A DNA stretch of 64,000 nucleotides from Acridotheres tristis (taxonomy: Eukaryota > Chordata > Aves > Passeriformes > Sturnidae), in the NCBI GenBank assembly GCA_037013685.1, contig CM072886.1, positions 2,976,001 through 3,040,000 on the forward strand, given 5' to 3'. Positions 10,207 to 21,190 of this stretch are shown in pieces; positions within the stretch are counted from its first letter, which is position 1, and each line of letters opens with the position of its first letter. A model generated the notes under the pieces. That model was not told where the DNA came from. It was given only the letters and a program-made list of their open reading frames with translations, and did not search any database. A program made the position numbers and the translations under genes.

Positions 10207-10893
10207 GTGGCAAGTGAGTCAATTGAAAAGAAAAAAAATAAAAGCAAGGATAAGCCAGCCTCAGATGCACTAACTTACACACAAAATCTCTCTCCTTGGG
10301 ATCTGCACTTCTTTATCACCCTCTCAAACTGTGGCATGGCACAGTGGACTAGAAATTGTAAGATTTGGAACAGTTCATCTCTTCTGATGGAACAGTTCTC
10401 AAGTCTGCATGAGAGCATCATTCTGTGGATAGCCCTCCCTTGCCCTTGTGATAACATCTCAGTGAGAACAAAGAGGGAAAGGCAGGTGCAGAAAGAGAAA
10501 TCTATTAAATTAAGTTTCTGCAGCTTGCTGGAGCAGAATGGAATGGACACTGCACCATTCCATTCCCTGGAGCTCGGGCAGGATGCAGGAGGATCAGCCC
10601 TGCTGAGGAGCTGCAAGGATCACAGGCTACCCCAGCACAGCCTGTTGGCTTCTTTCTCTCTCTGTTTGCTGTCCTGCCCTAGCATGGGGATTTTTTGCCT
10701 CCTCCACCCTACTCTGCTCTCAGCCAGGCACCACTTAGGAAAGGAAATGTGGGTGTCTCCATTTTCCCAAACCCATCAGTTTTCTGCACTCTCCAGTCTC
10801 TGGGAGCCTTGGCAGACCACAGGAGGCTTCACCAAAGAGCTGTTCCCCTCCAGTGGCAGCATGGGGTTGTTTTTCACACTAGCAGGAGTGTGA
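10207..10893 (+). other. Longest open frame of the window, 228 codons, unrecognised
   Basis: The frame starts at ATG with a lysine-rich N-terminus (residues ~7-16), followed by about 200 residues rich in Ser, Leu, Trp and Cys. I see no domain, signal peptide or repeat, and no nearby promoter or poly(A) signal. The frame does not coincide with a CR1 or LTR. A 228-codon open frame is longer than usual by chance, but slightly GC-richer DNA keeps stops rare here. I treat it as a chance frame unless transcripts say otherwise. Confidence 0.12.
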
Positions 10894-11236
10894 ATGCACC
10901 CATGTGGGAGAAGAACCAGTCACCTGAGCTGGCCTCTGTGTGCTCAGAATAAACCATCCCCACCCTGCCCTTCTCACTGGTGGCTGTGGGACCTGGAGCA
11001 ATTGTCCCTCTGGGTTGTGCCCCTTCGGGATGTGCCTGCCAGGAGGGAATTCTTGGGTGGGCTGTGACATCTGGACATGGTGCCAAGGCTGAGCTGCACC
11101 CCTGGGAGGGTGGGTGGTGTCTGGGGTGAGTGGTTGTGCCCCACAGTGCCCTGGCAGAGGTTTTGGGAGGCTGTGATGCCTTGGAGTGGCTGCCTAAAAC
11201 AGAGGCTAGGCAAGATGAACAGAATAAAAGCAGGGA

Positions 11237-11242
11237 TTTATT
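11237..11242 (-). other. Poly(A) signal of the LTR
   Basis: AATAAA on the minus strand, about 64 bases from the LTR 3' end at 11174, where the R/U5 boundary is expected. Confidence 0.5.
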
Positions 11243-11433
11243 CAAGGCCTTCAATATGTGCACCTTGGGCAGGCAAAAGCCTCCAAGGGGCTACAGCCGA
11301 GGTAGACAATGGTCATGAGTTTTTCATACAGTTATAAGTTTGTTTCATTTACATACCAGGGGTTAATCCTCCAATTACACCTTCAGGTAATGAAGTAATT
11401 TACTCCAAGTTTTCTCCCCCCAATTCACTGTTG

Positions 11434-11439
11434 TTTATA
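11434..11439 (-). promoter_or_regulatory. TATA box of the LTR
   Basis: TATAAA on the minus strand inside the solo LTR, about 200 bases upstream of its poly(A) signal. Whether it is still active is unknown. Confidence 0.45.
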
Positions 11440-11583
11440 TCTCTGGGGGCTTGAGACAGACAAGAATTGCTTTGTCTGAATAAAATGGAAGAACAGTAGC
11501 TGACGAGTCTGTGGAGTTTTTGAGTCATACACTAAAGCAGCACAGGATCTGAAAAATAGAAAAGCTAAAATCCTAAGGCATCA

Positions 11584-14075
11584 GCTGTAGTGTTCTCCTG
11601 CTGTTTCCCCCAGAAAACCTGCTGTGCATCCCAGCCTCCCAAAAACCAGAGCAGCAGCACCTTAACCCAAACACAGGGAAGGGGCCTGGGAGTGGGAATG
11701 CTGCCCTGGAGTGTGGAAAGCCTCACTCAGATTTTCATGCATTCATTCCATTATCAGCACTGAAGGTTTTAACAGCACACAACCGCTTGGATGCACTTCC
11801 ATCACCCTGTAATAATTTTTTCTATTTTGTCTCGATGGATCTCGTTTTGTTTTCAAGCACTGTACTGAAAGCAGCCACTTTGGAGCAGAACCATTTCATC
11901 CTCTCAATTATTTCTTTTGTGTGAGGCATAACTGCCATCAGTTTTGTCATAAACATAAAAAAACTTGTTCCTGGGAACTTAGGAATTACAGAAATCAGGG
12001 GTTTTTTTTAAGGTTTTGAAACATCAAGTTTCATCACCCTTGTTGCAATTTTCTTTAATGTTTTTTTCTGTCTGTGCTATTTATACACAACAGTGTTTTG
12101 AGAGGGAGGAACACCTTTTTTAAAAATTGAGGGTTTTTGGAGTTAGGCTCCTTGACACGTCTCTCATTTCTTCAATTCCTTCAGCTGTTTCATCCCCAAG
12201 TCTGACGTTTCTGTTTGAGAAACGTGTGTTTTCTGAATATTTTATATCTTGGTTTGAGTATTATCATACATAATAAATAGGAACTACTTGTGGTATCATT
12301 TTAAAACAATCATGTTTATGGTGGGCAAGTGAGACATTAATGTTTGGCCAAACAGAATTTTCTTGATGCCATGTGAACCCTCATTCTGCTCTAGGGCTGG
12401 TGTGTCACTTTTGAGTAGATGTAGAAAATGAATGCCTGAGTTTGCACCAAGAGACACATTAGGTATTTTTCTGAATATAGTTGCTCACACCATTCTGATG
12501 AGAGAGAAAATAATCAGATTTTTAGTTCAGTTCTGAGGAAATAGGTTGTTATAACTCAAATTTCAGTAAAATTTTGCTGCCATGAGATGAGATGGCTCTC
12601 AGGTTGCATTAAAAGAAAAAAAAAAGGGGGGGAGGGAGAACCCAGTAGTTTTTGCAAGGATGAATTGGTGGCCAATTTCTGATCAAATCTGAAAGATCAA
12701 ATGCCAGGCTGCGTGGAGAACAATGACTACAGAGAGGAAAGAAAATCATCAGCTCTGATTCAATTGCAGCTCACATTTAAGGGTAGGATTAGCACCAAAA
12801 AACAGTTACAAACTCTTCCTCTGCTATCCCAGGCCTCCTAAGAGCTCAGAGGGTCCCAGGGGGGTACAAAGCTGCTTTTTCCTGCAGAGGGCTCTGAGAG
12901 GAGGCTGTGGCTGGTGCGTGGAGCAGTGCTGGGGTGCTGATGTCGCTGGGGCTGTGGTGGGGAGCAGTCTGTGTTGTGGCTGTTGTCAGACACTCCACGT
13001 ATTGTACAGAGGCTCCAGGCTGGAAAAGAGGGAATTTTCTGTCTGACTTGAGCAAAAATAGAGTAAAAAAGCTTTACCAGATGGGTGCCAAGGACAAACA
13101 GCCTGTAGCTGTGCTCTGAAGAGACCAAAGATGTCTGGACTCTGTTCTCAGCCTGAAAGATTTTTTTGGTGACTCTTTGCAGGAGCCTTTTAATCATTTT
13201 GCCCCTTGAGTCTCCCAGTATAAAACAAGAATAAGTGTCCCTGTCTCACTCTCCTTTACTCTTTTCTTTTGGCACCATCTCCAAAGGATGCTCCAACAAC
13301 AAAGCCCCATCTCAGCAAGACTTTGATGCTGACATAATTAAGAAAATTAATGGATATTTTCATCCTTCCCTGGAAGTGTTTAAATTTTGCAGCACACTTT
13401 GGAAGGGACCTTCAGCCAGCAGTGGTTGTTATATTTTTGTATCTTTTTAATTATTTCAGTTGTTACCAACTTTTTTTGCTTCAGGAGACGTTTTGCCAGG
13501 TAACTCAGAGCACCAGTGCTGGCTGTAAAACTGACCAGCATGGGTGAAAAACCTTCAGGCTAAATGAGAATGGAAATGATGAGGCTTTTGCTTTCAGGGA
13601 AAACGTGCTATTTATTGCACAGAAATTTCTAAGTAGCTCTAAGAGCAGCTGTTGAAGCACTTATTGAAGGCCCAGTATTACCTCAGTGCTCCTGGTGCTG
13701 AAAAACCAGTCCTTCTACCAGAAACTGTACTGGACAGACACAGAAATGATGCAAATTCCTGGTATCATCCTCTCAGCAAGGAAGGTTAAATAGCTGCTAA
13801 ATACCTAGAAAATGGAAAAAGAATCAATGCACTGGCTTTGTCTTCAGCAGATGTGTATAATTCTGCCTTAGTGTCAATATACTTGTGATAATGAGCTTCT
13901 CTGAATTTCATTTCTTTTCTCACCCAAGTAGGTACTTAAATACATATTTTTAAAATTGCTCATTCTTCGGGAGTGAATGCATTCATGGCTCTAACAATGT
14001 GTGGGGTCAGTATAATTTCTTGTCATTGTTTTAAAATTACTCATAAAATTTTAATATTAGTTCCACTCTTTCTAC
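11584..14075. other. Unique sequence, no firm gene
   Basis: Includes an A-run next to a G-run at about 12611-12635 and a minus-strand exon-like segment at 12846-13019, listed separately. The rest is anonymous AT-rich DNA. Confidence 0.5.
12846..13019 (-). other. Candidate exon, unrecognised
   Basis: On the minus strand a pyrimidine tract and acceptor (TTCCCTCTTTTCCAG, ending at 13020) lead into a frame open to about 12846. The predicted peptide is rich in Ser, Thr, Pro and Ala and starts Pro-Gly-Ala-Ser-Val-Gln-Tyr-Val. A second minus-strand frame is open over the same bases. No good donor is visible; the best is a GTACCC. Nothing in the peptide is recognised. Confidence 0.15.
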
Positions 14076-14466
14076 AAGCACAGGCTGAGAGGGTTGGGGT
14101 GGTTCAGCCTGGAGATGATAAAGCTCCAGGGAGAGCTTAGAGCTCTTTTCAGTGCCTAAAGAGGGTCCAGGAGAGCTGGAGAGGGGCTCGGGACAAGGGC
14201 ATGGAATGATGAGACAAGGGGGAATGGCTTTAAACTGAAAGAGGAGAAGTTTAGATGAGGTATTAGGAGGAAATTCCTCAGTGTGAGGGTGGTGGGACCC
14301 TGGCACGGGTTACCCAGAGAAGCTGTGGCTGCCCCTGGATCCCTGGAAGTGTCCAAGGCCAGGCTGGATGGGGCTTGGAGCCACCTGGGACAGTGGAAGG
14401 TGTCCCTGCCCATGGCAGGGGGGTGGAACAAGTGAGTCTTTAACCTTCCAACCCAAACTGTTCTGG
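14076..14466 (+). mobile_element. CR1 LINE 3' fragment, type A, long and well preserved
   Basis: Starts at 'CACAGGCTGAGAGGGTTGGGG' in the CR1 3' untranslated region, then 'GACAAGGGGGAATGGCTTTAA', 'GTGGGACCCTGGCACGGGTTA', 'CCCATGGCAGGGGGGTGGAAC', and stops at 'CAACCCAAACTGTTCTGGA' without an 8-base tail. It is among the best-preserved copies here and can serve as the local reference for type A. Confidence 0.95.
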
Positions 14467-15225
14467 AGGGAACCAGTCAATAATTCAAAGCTTGGTTCTA
14501 TCAGGGTTCTGTTGTTTCTAGGGTTCTATTGTATCAGGTTCTATTGTTTCTGGGGTTGCCCTGGTACTGATGCAAACAAGACAGGTCTGGGCCACCTGGG
14601 CCACTCTTCCCAGAGCAGCAGGCAGCAGGGACAGAATTAAGAGCTTGTAAGTAGAAGTTAAGCTTTTTCATGGTTAAGACTTACCCTAAACTTTCCCAGC
14701 AATCCCATTTTACAGTGGTTTTGGGTCATGGTGAGTCCAAATCCAGATGTTCACCCAACTTTACCCTGGTTATGTGCACAAATTTAAGGTTGTGTGCCCC
14801 TCCAGGTGGTTCTTCACAGTGGGACACACATCAGATGCAGGAGCCCAGCTGTCTGCTCTGCATTATTCTTTTACTTTGCACCTGTTTCTCATCCTTTTCT
14901 GGTTTTAAAAAATAATACAGTGCACTTATGGATAAAAGGCACATGGGAAGTTGGAGTTCATGAACTTCAACTGATACAAAAAATAGGATGGAAAGTTAAG
15001 AATCAAGATGATGATGGGGAAGCTGCTGGAGTGAAATTTGGGAAATGGAGCTAATTCTTGTTCTGTTGCTGCCAGGAATGAGTGTAGAGGAATCCCCTAA
15101 CCCTGCATTTTGTGGTTTTTCATAGCAATAAAAATGCCTTATTTTATTTCAGCCGGAGTCTGTCTTATCTAATGGACTTTTGAATTTATAAAGCTGGAGC
15201 CTTGACACATCTGTGGTCACCATTT
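14467..15225. other. Unique sequence, no gene seen
   Basis: Near 14500-14560 the phrase 'GGGTTCT(G/A)TTGT' occurs three times in about 55 bases, a short local duplication. Open frames at 14670-15054 are unrecognised. Confidence 0.5.
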
Positions 15226-15365
15226 GGAAAATCATGAAACTCTTTGGGTTGGAAGTGACCCTTAGATTTTCTGTTCCCAAAATCTTGCTCAGAGAAGTGC
15301 TGGCTTCTATCCCAGAGCAGGCTGCTCAAGGTTTTAATGCAATCCTGAAAATCTCCAGTGATGGA
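15226..15365 (-). mobile_element. CR1 LINE 3' fragment, old
   Basis: Plus-strand reading: 'AATCATGAAACTCTTTGGGTTGG' wording, then 'GAGCAGGCTGCTCAAGG' and 'CTCCAGTGATGG'. Its truncated 5' end abuts the 5' end of the next, plus-strand copy. Confidence 0.78.
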
Positions 15366-15367
15366 TT

Positions 15368-15563
15368 GTTGGTTGAACATTGTGGTTTCACATTGGAACA
15401 GGTTGCCTCAAGATGCTGTGGAGTCTCTGTCTTTGGAAATATTCAAAACCCATTTGACAAGGTCCTGGGCAACCTGTTGTCACTGACCCTGCTTTAAAAC
15501 AGGGATTGGGCTGGAAGATTTTGAGAAGTCCCTGCTAATCCCAATCAATCCATGATTCTGTGA
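15368..15563 (+). mobile_element. CR1 LINE 3' fragment, old type
   Basis: Contains 'TTGGAACAGGTTGCCTCAAG', 'GGAAATATTCAAAACCCATT', 'AGGTCCTGGGCAACCTGTTG' and the tail 'CCATGATTCTGTGAG'. The wording is that of the older bird CR1 groups, unlike type A. Together with 15226-15365 it forms a head-to-head pair. Confidence 0.88.
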
Positions 15564-15639
15564 GATTTCACACTTCTCCATCCTCCACCACTGTCATGGC
15601 AAAACCAGTTTTCCTTTTTCAGGTGGGAATTTGCCTCCC

Positions 15640-15905
15640 TTCACTCTGTGACTGCTGTTTCATGTCCATCTGCTGTGCCCTGCTCAGTAGTCTGGCTCCT
15701 CATCTCTGTTCTTCCCAACTTGAGAGTGAAAAGAAGTCATTTAGATCCCTCTTGTCCTTCTCCAGGCTTAAAAAACTCTTCCAGGCTCTCCTCATCCCCC
15801 AGACTGATAGACCCCAAACCACCTTCATGGCCCCCACTCAAATTTCTCAATACCTTGATTGTGCAGGAGGACACACACAACATTCCAGAAGTTGTTTTCC
15901 ACGTG
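15640..15905 (-). mobile_element. CR1 LINE fragment, old and diverged
   Basis: Best-supported part is 15735-15905. Read on plus: 'CTTGTCCTTCTCCAGGCTTAA', 'CTCCTCATCCCCCAGACTGA', 'CTTCATGGCCCCCACTC' and 'TCAATACCTTGATTG', which follow the order of the CR1 3' untranslated region further upstream of the tip. The left edge is uncertain. Confidence 0.7.
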
Positions 15906-18900
15906 GAAAGGAATAATAATTTTCCTTCCCAAAGCAGGCAGCATTTTACCTGAGCATCATTTGCTGTCACCCTGCCTGTCAAATCCTGCCAGCAGTCTAA
16001 GATGTGAGTTCAAAGGTGGCTGAAGGGAGGTGAAATTAATCTCCATCTCCATCTCCAAAGGAATAATTGATGCTGGGCTGGGTCCAGTTTCTCCTCAATC
16101 ACTCTGGCATCTCTCTGGGTGTGCAGGGTTTACCTAACACACATGTGCAGCCCAAGGCAAAATCCTGATGCTGCCCCGTGACAGCTGGTAAAAAATCCGA
16201 TATATCCGGAAAACCTGGATATAATGTTGGCATGAGGAGCCAAAGGGGAATCAGAGATAGAGGGAAATTGCTTCCAGTTACAGGCCAGGTAATTTGTAAA
16301 ACATCTGGGGGAGAAGGAAGAGTAATTTATTGAGTTATTTTATTATTGTTATTATTATTGTTGTTATTGTTTCTACTGTTACTATTATTTATTTGGCTGT
16401 ATCACAATGCTCATTTCTACTGTGCACACCTGTACCAATCATCATTTTTCAACTACACCTCACAGCTGCTCCCACAGCCCATTGTGCCTGGGGTGAATCT
16501 GCTTCCTGGGTTAAGCTTTCTTGTCCTGTGAGAGAAAGAGAAGACCTGCAGAAGGGAAATGGATAGATTTGAGAAAGCCAAGCTTGCCCAGCAAAGTAAA
16601 CGTTTTATATTGCTTCTGGTATTTCAGGAAGGAAAATGTTTGGAAACAATTCAGATTTTTCCAGCTGGAAAGAATAGTTGCTGAGCTCATGGAGGAGTGA
16701 GTTGACAAGAACAGGCTTCCCCATGGCAGCTGCTGCCCAGTGCCTTGACTGAACACGGAATTTGTGGAGGGATCAAATCAACCTGGAGAATAAATCAGGA
16801 GGCTAAAACCCAGTGGGTCGTGATAGACTTTCTTTAGCCAGGGTGGATCTGGTTGCAAACCCCATACCATGGGCTTTAATTCCATTAATCATTAATCAAA
16901 ACACTGAGGAGAATCTTGACAATTTCAAAATTCATTGAATTTTGGAATGTGAGTAATGCCTGCAATATTGCATAAATCCCTATATGCAGGGGAAATGGGG
17001 ACCTCAAGCCTACTGAAGGCTCTTCTTCACATTGAAAATCACATTTATAAGCCTGTTTTCTGCATATGTCCTCTCAGGACTGTGCTCCCTTCAGGGTATC
17101 CATGTAGGAGAAGTTAGATCAACCCTCTGGGCCAATATACCAGAATACCATTGCAAAAGATAACATGGAAAACAATTCTGACCTGCATTATGGAACTATG
17201 AATTATGGAACCCCTGAATTATGAAAGTCTGGAACTGTGGGCAAGCAGGTTTCTGACAGGGCTGCCTGTGAGGTTCAGGCTCTTGGGGTCACACGAGGAT
17301 TTTCTGACATGTAAGGGCCTGCTGGGGTCAGGGGCTCATTTCCAACACTGATGTGGAGTTCAGGATTAACAAGGTATCTGGAAGGACTAAAGATCATTTA
17401 TTCTCCCCTTCATCTCCACTGAATAGTGACATAGGTCCCTGCCACCTCTCCCAGGATCTGCCACTCCTGTACAACAGTTTTAGACCTACAACTTGTGGGA
17501 AAAATATCACAAAGGTACCTGCTGGAAGGTAAACCTTAAATCCCAGGTGACTTCAATATTCTGGACTTTTCCCTTCTTTTTTCTTCAAGAGTGAAAAAAC
17601 CCAGTCCCACCCCCAGCCCAGATTCCAGTGGGATTTCATTCCTGCTGAGTGCTGAGATGAAAACAGGCTGCCATGGATTTGGCTGGAGCTGGGTTTGTCT
17701 GTCATTAAGTCTAAATCTGCCCAGAGGCATCTGTGGCACTTAGAGCTCGTTTCTGTCACAGCCTACTTATTCAGAGATTGGCCCTCAAAGCCAGGTTAAC
17801 TGATTAGGAACGGGTTTAAATACTTATCCATTAGAAAGAGGAATTAAAATTGAATGTTTTGCTGTTCTCAGGCATCTGAATTATACAAACTCAGAAAATT
17901 CTGCAGTCCTTGACGTAGAAATAATAAAAGATTAAGAAACACTTCAAATAGACGTGGTAAATTGCAGGGATACATTAACATGAAATATAGAGGACCTGAT
18001 ATTCATCTGGCAAACCTAGATATGGCTCCACCGGGTTTTGGGGAGCTGCTTGCATCAGCTAAGATCCAAATCAGGTTTGATAGAGGCTGGGGTGCAGGTT
18101 TTGTAGCCAGGAGGTGTCTGAGGGGCTGCCTTGGGTGAATTTACGAACGCAATAAATTCAACCCCACAGGAACCCATTGTGGTTGTGGCTCTTCCAAGAG
18201 CAAGGTGGGAAATGCTGCACAAATCAATGGTGCTGCAGTTTCTGATTGTGTCAGTCTGAAGATGGTGCCCTTTGCTTGAGGGCTGTCTCTGAGGTCTCCT
18301 GATAAAAAGACAGCTATTAAAAATGAAATGACATTATCATTTCTTTCTCATAGTGTGTGAACATCTACAAAACTTTGTGCTGCTCTTTGTGAATATCACA
18401 TGTGTACCTTGAACACTTGCTCTGTTTCTAAAATTTATACAAAAGGCAGGAAAAGACTGAGCAACTTTAGGGACTAGATCTCTTGAAATTAAGAAAACTC
18501 CAAAATATTTAAAATTCCTGACTTTGTCAGACTCTCTTCTTACATCAGACTTGTGCATTTTGTGCAGTTCTGTACTTACAGTGCAAATTTGAGATGACAT
18601 TGAAGAGATCAGATTGTTTCATTGTTGTTTGGGGGTGGGTTTTTTACTTGTTTATGGAATGTGTAGCTGCTCTCACCATAATCAAAACCCACCATGACAT
18701 TTCTAAACACACTTCAGCAAAACAATCTTGAAAACAATATGTTCGTGGTGCTGATTAAAGCCAAGCTCAGGTAATCCCAATTAACCCCCTTACCAGAACC
18801 TGCAGAGCATTGCCCTGTGGCAACCAGGTCCCATTTTTTTTCTTTACAGCAGCCTCAAGTCAGCTGCCAAGAGTAACTTCAGTTCCCATCTATCAAAGGT

Positions 18901-20089
18901 GAAATAGCAGCCCTCTGCCCTTGGCTTTTTGGCTCCTCAGCTGTGCGTGGCATCGAGCCAAACCTAACAAATGGAAGGATTTGAGCCAGGAAATAAACAC
19001 AAAATAGTCCCTGCTCTTGCTACAGGGGGAAGAGGTGCTCAGCCATGCCAGCCATGTGTGGCACAGTTGGGGACAGCCCCCAGGCTCTGGTTTGGATAGG
19101 GGTGGGTGGGTGTCTGCCTGCAGGAGCAGGTTTGGGGGAGTGGACAGTGGCTGTCAGCTTTGAAGAGCAGCCACCAACTCTCTCCTGTGCCAACCTGCTC
19201 ACATCACCACCAAATGTGTTATTTTTGGGGGTGAGAGCTGCTCTGATGGAACCATCTGTCCCCAGGGAGCGAAAGGAGCCATCAGCCTGTGGCTGCTGGT
19301 GGTGGGAATGACCACTGGCAGAGGAAGCTGGCAGTCTCTGGGTGGAAAAATAGTGTTAGGAGGAGGGTGTCAGTGCTGGCATGGAAATGTGCCTGCAGTG
19401 AGATCAGCTCTCACCCAGCTGGGCCAGAGCCAGGGGGGCAGGTGGCTCTGTCCATGGTGGTGCTACATGGGACTAATTAAGCAGGAGGGTTTGGTCATTA
19501 TGGGCAGAGACACTGACAGGAAAAGTGCCCTGCTGATGGGAATGAGCAAGTCAAAGCCCAGGAGATGCCCTTTGGTGTTTGCTCTACAAAGTGGTTGCTA
19601 ATGCTGACACATGTCAGCAGTAGTTCCTGTGCCAGGGCTTTGTCTGGTGCCCTCCCCATAGCAGCTCTGACCTCCTGCCTTTATCTTATCCCTCTGCTTT
19701 CTGTGCATATCTCATCTGGAATTCTTCTTGCAATATGCCTGCATCCTTTAATAGCCCTCTTTTTAATCCTTTATTCCCTAAACTTCTCTTATTTTCCCAT
19801 TATTTCCCTTTGTAGTGCTCTTTGCAGTATAGAACTGTTGTAACAACGAAGGATTATAGATGCTGTTGAGGAAAAAAATGTGCTGGAAGAAATGGGGTCA
19901 CAATATGGCAGGTGTGGAACTCTCTTTCCAAGCTCAGGAATAAGGCCCTGGAGTATCTTTCCTGACCAAATGATGGCAGATGGTGCTGGGTGTCTCTTTT
20001 TGGCCATAGTTCCAATGTTGGGAACTCTAATCCATGTTTACAGTGGTTCAAAACTTACAAGCCAATGTTAGGGTCACCTGTTCGGTTTG
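15906..20089. other. Unique sequence, 4.2 kb, no gene seen
   Basis: Contains three CTCCAT-type hexamers at 16041-16056, a triplet repeat at 16334-16394, and several G-rich words near 19090-19140 (not enough evenly spaced runs for a standard quadruplex). Open frames at 19045-19843 (plus) have no recognised product. Confidence 0.5.
16334..16394. repeat. (TTA/TTG)n imperfect triplet repeat
   Basis: Runs of TTATTATTG units with a few substitutions. The two open frames across it are low-complexity artefacts. Confidence 0.85.
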
Positions 20090-20150
20090 GGGGTTTGGAA
20101 TGAAATGATCTTTAAGGTCATCCCCAACCCAACCATTCTGTGACTCTATG
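20090..20150 (+). mobile_element. CR1 LINE 3' tip, type A
   Basis: Only the last ~60 bases survive: 'GGAATGAAATGATCTTTAAGG', 'CCCCAACCCAACCATTCTG', 'TGACTCTATGAA'. A severe 5' truncation. Confidence 0.85.
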
Positions 20151-21190
20151 AACCAAGCTTTAAGCCAGCTGTTAATCTGGATTTCTGATCTGCAGAAAGA
20201 TCTGCCCTTTTCTCAGACCTGCTGCTTCCAGGACCACCTTTGAGAGGAGGTCACTGGCCTAGGCTGGGTCGAAGAACCAGAAATCAAAATCCAGACGAGG
20301 ATACAGTGTGTTCTTACCCATAACAACTGACACAAAGGGCAAGATTACAACTTCTGAAGGCCATTTCTTTCAGTTTAATATTTCACTGCACTCCAGCTAG
20401 TACAAATTATTTAAAGTGTCTGTTCCTTTTACTGAGGGCTTTTGTGCCTTCTTCCTGCTCTGTATAATTATGCAGGCATGCAGCCTGACATTTATTTATA
20501 TAAGTGCTTGCTGGAGAGGTACTGGAAGCAGGATCAAAGGCTCTGTACAATGAGCTCTGGAGCAAGGGCATGGTGTCTGCAGGGCATGGCTCAGAGCTTG
20601 CCTAATCCTCACAGCTTTGTCACACAGTGTGTAAGGCTCTTTATCCACATTTTACAGATGTCAGGAATTGAAATTCTACCCATTAAATACCTTGAGAACT
20701 CCTGGTAGAGCGTTTTGGCTTAGCTGGGGATTTGTCTTCTCCTCCTGGTGGATGTGGGTGTGCAGCTGAGTCTAGACTGGGGAGAGATGAGAGGATGACT
20801 TTCAGTTCTGCCCCTTCATGTAGGATCAAATGCATTTCTTAATGTTTGATAGACAGGAGTGCAGGGCCTAAGTGAACCTTTCCTAAACTCTCACCCTGGT
20901 TGTGACTCCAGCAATGTATGTGCTGTTTGCTTCCTTTTAGAGTCACTGAAAGGTTATCTGCTGATTTTTACACTTTCCTCTCTAATTAGCTAGAGGCCAC
21001 ATTAAAAACTGCACTTTGAATCAAGAAGTTTAGAAACAATATGTTCCAAAGATTTTTTTCCCCCCTCTTTCCTTTTTCCTAAGCCTCGAATTTTAGCCAC
21101 TCTAGGTTTTCATCTGAGTTTTGGGGGGTAGTGGCTTCTGAAGATGCTCAGTCCTTGTGATGCTCTGAGAGCTGGAGCAGTTCTGCTCTG
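20151..21190. other. Mostly unique; contains a MIR-like relic
   Basis: Anonymous DNA apart from 20593-20690. The open frame at 20442-20708 overlaps the relic and is unrecognised. Confidence 0.5.
20593..20690 (+). mobile_element. MIR-like ancient SINE relic
   Basis: The order 'CCTAATCCTCACAG', then about 40 bases later 'TATCCACATTTTACAGATG', then 'AGGAATTGAAAT' follows the MIR core and 3' part (AATCCTCACAA ... CCCATTTTACAGATGAGGAAACTGA). The match is patchy, as expected for an element older than the split of mammals and birds. Confidence 0.4.

Larger units (their letters stand above)
7997..11173. other. Unique sequence, 3.2 kb, no firm gene
   Basis: Holds an A-rich patch at 8439-8461, an AT-rich block at about 9840-9975 with TTAATTAGCTGTAATTTAATTT wording that could be a conserved element, the longest open frame of the window (10207-10893), and a G-rich patch at 11104-11126 with GGG runs spaced by 1, 1 and 8 bases. 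No recognised coding sequence. Confidence 0.5.
11174..11583 (-). mobile_element. Solo LTR of an endogenous retrovirus, 410 bp
   Basis: The ends are inverted repeats: TGATGCCTT at 11174 and AAGGCATCA ending at 11583. Flanks share the 4-base word GCTG (11170-11173 and 11584-11587), consistent with a target-site duplication. Read on the minus strand it has a TATAAA box (11439-11434) and an AATAAA poly(A) signal (11242-11237), in the right order for U3-R-U5. No partner LTR or internal gag-pol sequence is nearby, so this is a solo LTR left by recombination. The wording is familiar from songbird genomes, but I cannot name the family. Confidence 0.85.

Noticed and set aside
16330..16566. Frames rich in Ile/Val/Leu suggesting a membrane peptide
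   Set aside because: They arise from the TTA/TTG triplet repeat.
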